Source: CANLWN01 sp039815505 (lineage in GTDB: Bacteria; Bacteroidota; Bacteroidia; Flavobacteriales; Flavobacteriaceae). From it: a DNA stretch of 5,775 bases. The stretch covers positions 1-5,775 of the forward strand of contig JBCBZE010000228.1 of the NCBI GenBank assembly GCA_039815505.1, written 5' to 3'. Position 1 is the stretch's first letter. The number at the start of each line of letters is the position of its first letter. The notes beneath the pieces were generated by a model. It searched no databases and had not been told where the DNA came from. It worked only from the letters and a program-made list of their open reading frames with translations. The translations under genes and the position numbers were made by a program. Shown piece by piece: positions 1 through 4,362 of this stretch.

Positions 1-1
1 A

Positions 2-604
2 CAAATAGGCTATAAGGTACATACCATAGACCCTGCGACCATCCAAGCGGGAAGCCTTGAAAAGTATGATGCCATCGTTGTGGGTATCCGTGCATACAAT
101 GTAGTGGAGGAATTGAAATTTAAACAACGGTTCCTATTGGATTATGTAAATGAAGGGGGTAACCTAATCGTTCAATACAATACTGCCGGTCGATGGAACA
201 AACAGTTCGAAAACATAGCCCCCTACCCCTTAAAACTATCAAGAGATCGTGTAACCGATGAACATTCGGATGTTCAAATCTTAGCCAAATCCCATGCCTT
301 GGTAAACTTCCCCAACCCAATTACCCAAAACGATTTTGAAGGTTGGGTACAGGAACGTGGGTTATATTTTCCTAGTGAATGGGACGCCAACTTTACCCCA
401 ATTTTATCCATGCAGGACGAGGGGGAATCCCCTAAGCATGGAAGCTTATTGACGGTACCTTATGGAAAGGGTAATTATATTTATACGGGACTAAGCTTTT
501 TTAGGGAACTTCCAGCGGGTGTTTCCGGTGCCTATAAACTTTTTGCCAATATGATTTCCTTAGGTAAGGAAAAAGTAGCAAATGAAAATATGGTTAAAGG
601 ATAA
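2..604 (+). CDS. PIG-L (LmbE-type) deacetylase family protein, C-terminal part (5' truncated)
   Basis: The reading frame is open from base 2 to the TAA at 602-604, giving the last 200 residues of a longer protein. The GTG at 80 is internal, because the coding sequence continues upstream without a break (QIGYKVHTIDPATIQ...). The fragment contains a Rossmann-like strand and turn (YDAIVVGIRAYN), then FLLDYVNEGGNLIVQYNT, which resembles the glutamine-amidotransferase-like fold found at the C-terminus of long Bacteroidota PIG-L proteins. A conserved block follows (PLKLSRDRVTDE, FEGWVQERGLYFP, YIYTGLSFFRELPAG). I recognise these as the tail of the roughly 800-residue flavobacterial PIG-L deacetylases. 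The catalytic N-terminal zinc deacetylase domain lies outside the window, so activity cannot be judged. Such enzymes remove N-acetyl groups from sugar-like substrates. Tight linkage to a symporter fits a role in catabolism of an imported solute. The family call is from remembered similarity and the substrate is unknown. Confidence 0.75.
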   Translation, partial: QIGYKVHTIDPATIQAGSLEKYDAIVVGIRAYNVVEELKFKQRFLLDYVNEGGNLIVQYNTAGRWNKQFENIAPYPLKLSRDRVTDEHSDVQILAKSHALVNFPNPITQNDFEGWVQERGLYFPSEWDANFTPILSMQDEGESPKHGSLLTVPYGKGNYIYTGLSFFRELPAGVSGAYKLFANMISLGKEKVANENMVKG

Positions 605-606
605 GT

Positions 607-708
607 ATGCACGAAAAGTTCGTCTGGAAAAAAGAATATACCCTAGTACTTCTGCTTAATATCATCTATATAGCAATTTTTTACTTTATAATGAGAACGT
701 ATATCTAA
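607..708 (+). CDS. Small single-pass membrane protein (33 aa)
   Basis: ATG at 607 to TAA at 706-708 encodes 33 residues. It begins MHEKFVWKKE, continues with a hydrophobic segment at about residues 11-29 (YTLVLLLNIIYIAIFYFIM), and ends RTYI. The basic N-terminus suggests N-in topology with one membrane helix. AAAGGA at 596-601, just before the start, could serve as a ribosome binding site. The gene begins 2 bases after the deacetylase stop and ends 1 base before the symporter ATG (TAATATG), exactly filling the gap between two co-directional genes. That placement argues for a real gene rather than chance. I do not recognise a family. By position it could be an accessory or stabilising subunit of the symporter, which is inference only. 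Its shortness means automatic annotation would often miss it. Confidence 0.68.
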   Translation: MHEKFVWKKEYTLVLLLNIIYIAIFYFIMRTYI

Positions 709-709
709 T

Positions 710-2416
710 ATGGGGACGCTAGATTGGATCATTCTTGTCGGGACCCTTCTGTTCATAGTGGGATACGGTGTCTGGAAAACCAAAGGGAGCAAGGATGTTA
801 ATGACTATGTCCTTGGGGGAAACCAAGCCAAATGGTGGACTATAGGGCTTTCGGTAATGGCTACGCAAGCCAGTGCCATTACTTTTTTGTCCACACCAGG
901 CCAGGCCTTCCATGATGGAATGGGATTTGTTCAGTTTTATTTTGGACTGCCCTTGGCCATGATTATCATCTGCCTCGTGTTTGTTCCAATTTATCATAGA
1001 CTAAAAGTATATACGGCCTACGAGTTTTTAGAAAATAGGTTCGATTTAAAAACCAGAACCTTAGCGGCTATTTTATTTTTGATCCAACGGGGACTGGCGG
1101 CCGGTATTACCATTTTTGCCCCTGCCATTATACTATCTGCCGTACTGGGGTGGGATTTAAGAACCTTAAGTATTATTATAGGGACCCTGGTCATTGTTTA
1201 TACGGTTTCTGGAGGGACCAGGGCGGTCAACGTCACCCAAAAACAACAAATGTTCATTATCATGATAGGTATGTTCGCCGCATTCTTCTTTATATTAGGT
1301 TACCTGCCTACGGATATATCCTTTGATAAAGCCCTAAAAATAGCGGGAGCCAGCAATAAATTGAACATTTTGGACTTTACATTCGATACCCAAAGCAGGT
1401 ATACTTTTTGGAGCGGAATCACCGGTGGTCTTTTTTTGGCACTTTCATATTTTGGGACGGACCAAAGCCAGGTACAGCGCTATTTATCGGGAAAATCCAT
1501 TAGGGAGAGCCAGTTGGGCTTAATTTTTAATGGGATTTTTAAGATCCCCATGCAATTTTTTATTCTCCTGGTCGGTGTAATGGTATTTGTATTTTACCAA
1601 TACAATCCATCGCCCTTAAATTTTAATCCTGCCGCTACGAAGGCCGTGACCAGTTCCGCCTATGAAGGTGAATATAGAAGACTCCAAGAGGCACATCAGG
1701 AATTGGAAATCGAAAAAAAGATGGCCCAGAACAAGTATTCCGCTGCTCTAGAGATAAAGGAATACGCTACCATAGAAAGCGCAAAACAAGAAATAATTAC
1801 ACTGAACCAAAAAGAACTCAATAACCGAAACGCGGCAAAGGAAATCATACAGAAAGCGGACACTACGGTAGAAATCAATGATAAAGATTATGTATTTATC
1901 CATTTTATCCTGAATAATTTACCTCGTGGACTTATTGGGTTGCTTTTGGCGGTAATACTATCGGCGGCCATGTCCTCTACGGCTTCCGAACTTAATGCTT
2001 TGGGCACAATTACGGCCTTGGACCTTTACAAGCGTAACGTGAAGGGAGAGTTTACCCAAAAACATTTTGTATTGGTATCCAAAGGTTTTACAATGCTGTG
2101 GGGAATCATTGCCATTTTAATCGCCTGTTATGCCAATTTGTTCGACAACCTTATACAACTTGTCAATATTATTGGATCTATATTCTATGGAAATGTTTTG
2201 GGTATTTTCCTATTGGCCTTCTTTTTTAAATTTATCAAAGGCAACTCGGTCTTCATGGCCGCAATACTTACACAACTGCTCGTAATTGTGGGTTGGTACT
2301 ATGATTGGATGTCCTATCTATGGTTAAACGCCTTTGGTTGTTCGGTAGTTATTATTTTGGCCTGTATCCTGGAAAGTTTTGATAGATTATTAAGGAATCC
2401 ACCGATAAGGACCTAA
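710..2416 (+). CDS. Sodium:solute symporter (SSS/SLC5 family) with helical insertion
   Basis: This is a 568-residue inner-membrane secondary transporter that should couple Na+ entry to solute uptake. About 13 hydrophobic segments are visible, the first at residues 5-22 and the last near 533-553, as expected for SSS proteins. Family marks include ATQASAITFLSTPGQAF (51-67) in the second helix, SGGTRAV (167-173), and SAAMSSTASELNALGTI (418-434). The last corresponds to the unwound-bundle helix whose Ala/Ser/Ser residues form the Na2 sodium site in vSGLT. The unusual part is residues ~299-393, a charged, Glu/Lys/Gln-rich, probably coiled-coil stretch in the loop before that helix; in LeuT-fold numbering this is extracellular loop 4, so it should face the periplasm. 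The ATG lies 1 base after the small membrane protein's stop, implying coupled translation. The substrate is not readable, but the adjacent PIG-L deacetylase suggests a sugar or amino-sugar derivative. The family call is secure. Confidence 0.93.
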   Translation: MGTLDWIILVGTLLFIVGYGVWKTKGSKDVNDYVLGGNQAKWWTIGLSVMATQASAITFLSTPGQAFHDGMGFVQFYFGLPLAMIIICLVFVPIYHRLKVYTAYEFLENRFDLKTRTLAAILFLIQRGLAAGITIFAPAIILSAVLGWDLRTLSIIIGTLVIVYTVSGGTRAVNVTQKQQMFIIMIGMFAAFFFILGYLPTDISFDKALKIAGASNKLNILDFTFDTQSRYTFWSGITGGLFLALSYFGTDQSQVQRYLSGKSIRESQLGLIFNGIFKIPMQFFILLVGVMVFVFYQYNPSPLNFNPAATKAVTSSAYEGEYRRLQEAHQELEIEKKMAQNKYSAALEIKEYATIESAKQEIITLNQKELNNRNAAKEIIQKADTTVEINDKDYVFIHFILNNLPRGLIGLLLAVILSAAMSSTASELNALGTITALDLYKRNVKGEFTQKHFVLVSKGFTMLWGIIAILIACYANLFDNLIQLVNIIGSIFYGNVLGIFLLAFFFKFIKGNSVFMAAILTQLLVIVGWYYDWMSYLWLNAFGCSVVIILACILESFDRLLRNPPIRT

Positions 2417-2430
2417 AAATTTTACTTTAA

Positions 2431-2469
2431 AGCGGTAAAAGTGGTCTCTAAAAGAGATGTTTTACCGTT
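2431..2469 (+). terminator. Hairpin after the symporter gene, probable terminator
   Basis: The outer arms AGCGGTAAAA (2431-2440) and TTTTACCGTT (2460-2469) pair over 10 positions, one of them G-U. Inside, TCTCT (2445-2449) pairs with AGAGA (2453-2457) around an AAA loop, with a small asymmetric bulge between the two stems. It begins 15 bases after the symporter stop and lies between two transcription units. There is no clean U-tract after the stem (TGGTTT follows), so it may be an imperfect intrinsic terminator or an RNA 3'-end stabiliser. The structure is seen directly; the function is inferred. Confidence 0.6.
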
Positions 2470-2505
2470 GGTTTATGGCGTATTTCCTTTCCGCTTGTCC
2501 CTTAC

Positions 2506-2539
2506 TACCGTGAAAACGTATATTATTTTGTTATCTTTG
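2506..2539 (+). promoter_or_regulatory. Candidate Bacteroidota promoter for the GTPase operon, with an upstream imperfect dyad
   Basis: TATCTTTG at 2532-2539 matches the Bacteroidota -7 element TAnnTTTG exactly. No TTG-type -33 element sits at the expected distance. That position instead holds TACCGTGAAAACGTA (2506-2520), an imperfect inverted repeat (TACCGT / ACGTA around GAAA) that could be an activator or repressor site. Transcription would start near 2546, leaving an untranslated leader of about 130 bases before the ATG at 2678. A weaker alternative is TTG 2546-2548 with TACTTTTC 2565-2572. The rest of the 2417-2677 gap holds the hairpin, a short direct repeat TGTTTAG (2586-2592 and 2596-2602), and no open frame longer than about a dozen codons. 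Confidence 0.45.
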
Positions 2540-2677
2540 TTAAAATTGGACAGCTTTATTTCTCTACTTTTCCGGGGTTGTGCTATGTTTAGTACTGTTT
2601 AGATGATTTGATGAGGTGCGGGTAAGAAATTAAGTGCCAAGTCATGTTTTTGTTCCAAATTATTTAAAAGGATAGTA

Positions 2678-3037
2678 ATGTCTAAAAATCAGAAAGCAGT
2701 TATTGAATTAAACAATAAAGAAGATCAAGCAGCCTCAAAAATAGAAGTAATCAAAAATTTAATTTTTGGTGAGCACATAGAAGCCTATGATTCCGAGTTT
2801 GAGTTATTAAAAAAAGATATCCTTGAAAAAAAGCAGGCCCTACAGCAATTGGTCGAGGAAGTTCGTAGCGAACTTAACGATGCTATAGACAGCGTATCAA
2901 CGGATGTCAATATTCGTATCACCGAATTAGAGGGTAATCTCGAAAATAAAATTGATTTTTTGGAATCGGAAAAAGTTAGTAAAGAACTTCTTGGCAAACT
3001 GTTGATCGACCTAGGCGAAAAAGTTAGCTCCAAATAA
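2678..3037 (+). CDS. Small coiled-coil protein of the GTPase operon (119 aa)
   Basis: This is a soluble, highly charged 119-residue protein with no signal peptide or membrane segment. AAAAGGA directly upstream gives the ATG at 2678 a good ribosome binding site. Residues 21-31 (KIEVIKNLIFG) match the start of the next gene's product (KLEVLKDILFT). Residues ~38-100 have heptad-like Leu/Ile spacing amid Glu, Lys and Asp, predicting a long coiled coil (LLKKDILEKKQALQQLVEEV onward). The C-terminus (99-119, KVSKELLGKLLIDLGEKVSSK) looks like a separate amphipathic helix. I do not recognise a named family, and such low-complexity helical proteins are often misnamed. It is the first gene of the operon, 19 bases before the next. 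The likely role is an oligomeric scaffold or partner for the longin-like protein and the GTPase, which is inference from linkage and the shared motif. Confidence 0.88.
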   Translation: MSKNQKAVIELNNKEDQAASKIEVIKNLIFGEHIEAYDSEFELLKKDILEKKQALQQLVEEVRSELNDAIDSVSTDVNIRITELEGNLENKIDFLESEKVSKELLGKLLIDLGEKVSSK

Positions 3038-3056
3038 CCTTTTTCATTTCTGCGAT

Positions 3057-3869
3057 ATGGATGAAAAAGATAAGCTTGAAGTTTTAAAAGATATATTGTT
3101 TACCGATGATCGGGAATATGCTGAAAAAATTTCCAAGCGAATAGATATTCTTGAGCAAACTATCAATGAGAGAAAAAAACTCTCTACAAAAGTAGATCCA
3201 ATTGTAGAACAACAACTCAAGGAATTTACACGGAACATTCCCTCTACATTAGGTCCGTCTATTACCGCTGCTTTAAAGGAAGAAATTAGAAACCACAAAG
3301 ACGAAGTGGTGGACATCTTGTTTCCCATACTGGGAAAGATGATAAAAAAATATATCTCCCAAGAGATTCGGATCCTGTCCGAAAAGGTCAATAGTAAATT
3401 AGGTTTTAAGGGGTTTAAGAGAAAAGTTAGGTCATGGTTCGGCGGGGTCAAAGAAGAAGAACTTATTCTAAGCGAACTTTCCTCAGCTAGAATAGAACAA
3501 GTATTGCTAATAGAAAAAGAATCAGGTATACTTGCAGCCAGTTATTCCATAACCAAGACCATAGACGAAGAAATGATATCAGGGATGCTAACCGCTATAA
3601 AGACTTTTGCGGAAGATGCCTTTGGTCAAAAAAATCAGCGCTTGGAACTTATTGAATATGAACTTTACAACATTCATTTACAGAGTTTTATAGCCTACTA
3701 CGTTGCCGTAGTGATTTCTGGTGATTATTCCATAAAATCAAAAGATAAGGTACAGGATATGATTTTTAATTTCTACGAAAATTTTACAAAAATCAAAAAG
3801 TCCAAAAAATTTGATGCAGATATGGTTCACAAAGAACTAATTACAAGTTTTGGGGATGCAAGTATCTAA
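3057..3869 (+). CDS. Putative longin/roadblock-like GTPase partner protein (270 aa)
   Basis: This is a soluble protein without signal peptide or membrane helix. Residues 1-55 contain the motif KLEVLKDILF shared with the preceding gene, followed by a coiled coil. Residues ~60-110 form an amphipathic region (ITAALKEEIRNHKDEVVDILFP, then ILGKMIKKYISQEI). After a basic linker (FKRKVRSWFGG, 120-130), residues ~135-250 read as helix, two strands (IEQVLLIEKESGILAASYS), a helix (DEEMISGMLTAIKTFAEDAFG), three strands (196-222) and a helix. That core order, with the strand-SG-strand turn, resembles longin/roadblock domains, which bind or regulate Ras-like GTPases. Similar N-terminal regions occur, as I recall, in proteins labelled OmpA-family, but no OmpA peptidoglycan-binding domain is present here. 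The ATG at 3057 lacks a clear ribosome binding site. The gene's end overlaps the GTPase gene by 14 bases. The fold assignment is inference; the gene itself is certain. Confidence 0.85.
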   Translation: MDEKDKLEVLKDILFTDDREYAEKISKRIDILEQTINERKKLSTKVDPIVEQQLKEFTRNIPSTLGPSITAALKEEIRNHKDEVVDILFPILGKMIKKYISQEIRILSEKVNSKLGFKGFKRKVRSWFGGVKEEELILSELSSARIEQVLLIEKESGILAASYSITKTIDEEMISGMLTAIKTFAEDAFGQKNQRLELIEYELYNIHLQSFIAYYVAVVISGDYSIKSKDKVQDMIFNFYENFTKIKKSKKFDADMVHKELITSFGDASI

Positions 3870-4362
3870 AAAAATAATTGTGCTGGGCCATTTCGGGGTA
3901 GGTAAAACTTCATTGATCCGAAGATATGTGGAAGACAGTTTTTCCGATAACTACAAAGTCTCCATAGGGGTTCACATTACTAAAAAGGTAGTGGAAATTA
4001 CTGCTAATGATTCAATGTCCTTGATTATTTGGGACCTAGAAGGGACAGATGATGTTAATAATGTTAGGCAATCATATCTTCTCGGTACACACGGGGCAAT
4101 ATATGTATTTGACGTAACAAGACCCTCAACTTTTCAGGACATACATAAAGATTTGACGACCATCAGGGAGAAGATGCCAAATACTCCCTTACTCGTCGTT
4201 GGAAATAAAGTGGATATGGTAATTTTGAGCGAATTGGAGCCCATTCTAAAAAAGCATGCTATCATATATAATTTCCTCACCAGTGCCAAAACCGGGGATA
4301 TGGTAAATGATCTATTCCATCAACTAGCCACAGTTCTTTACAACAATGCTAAAACAATATAA
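3856..4362 (+). CDS. Ras/Rab-like small GTPase (168 aa)
   Basis: This is a single-domain small GTPase of normal length with all five nucleotide motifs. G1 is GHFGVGKTS (residues 11-19). G2 lies within NYKVSIGV (32-39), with Ser36 at the place of the switch I Thr. G3 is WDLEG (59-63), G4 is NKVD (117-120) and G5 is TSAKTG (142-147). The layout after G1 (F..Y..SIGV, IIWD, GAIYVFDVTRPSTF) is Rab-like. Two positions depart from Ras: Phe13 replaces Gly12, and Thr64 follows the DxxG where the catalytic Gln61 would be. There is no C-terminal cysteine for lipidation, so membrane attachment would need a partner. I chose the ATG at 3856 over the TTG two codons earlier because ATG gives a normal N-terminus (MQVSKKIIVLG). 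It overlaps the upstream gene by 14 bases. The expected role is a GTP-dependent switch acting with the upstream longin-like protein and the downstream kinase. The family is certain; the pathway is unknown. Confidence 0.95.
   Translation: MQVSKKIIVLGHFGVGKTSLIRRYVEDSFSDNYKVSIGVHITKKVVEITANDSMSLIIWDLEGTDDVNNVRQSYLLGTHGAIYVFDVTRPSTFQDIHKDLTTIREKMPNTPLLVVGNKVDMVILSELEPILKKHAIIYNFLTSAKTGDMVNDLFHQLATVLYNNAKTI

Noticed and set aside
80..604. GTG at 80 as the start of a complete 174-residue gene
   Set aside because: The same frame stays open to base 2 and the upstream residues continue a typical strand-loop sequence, so this is the tail of a larger protein cut by the window edge.
1604..1888. Frameshift or inserted mobile sequence within the symporter gene
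   Set aside because: The frame is continuous, transmembrane order resumes normally afterwards, and there are no flanking repeats, so it is a genuine protein insertion.
2586..2602. TGTTTAG direct repeat as part of a repeat array or CRISPR
   Set aside because: There are only two 7-base copies separated by 3 bases, which is easily explained by chance in AT-rich intergenic DNA.
2417..2677. Small genes in the intergenic region
   Set aside because: Every ATG there (for example at 2475 and 2585) reaches a stop within about a dozen codons.
3044..3451. Minus-strand open frame of 135 codons opposite the 270-residue protein gene
   Set aside because: It lies wholly within a strongly supported gene, and its Ser/Phe/Ile-rich product has the composition expected of an antisense shadow. 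The other minus-strand frames (for example 4771-4968 and 5098-5394) were rejected for the same reason.
3850..3855. TTG at 3850 as the GTPase start
   Set aside because: The ATG two codons later gives a standard short N-terminus before the first strand of the GTPase fold, and nothing supports the rarer codon.
3057..3869. OmpA-family outer membrane protein
   Set aside because: There is no signal peptide, no beta-barrel pattern and no OmpA-like peptidoglycan-binding motif; only the N-terminal region resembles that of proteins carrying the label.
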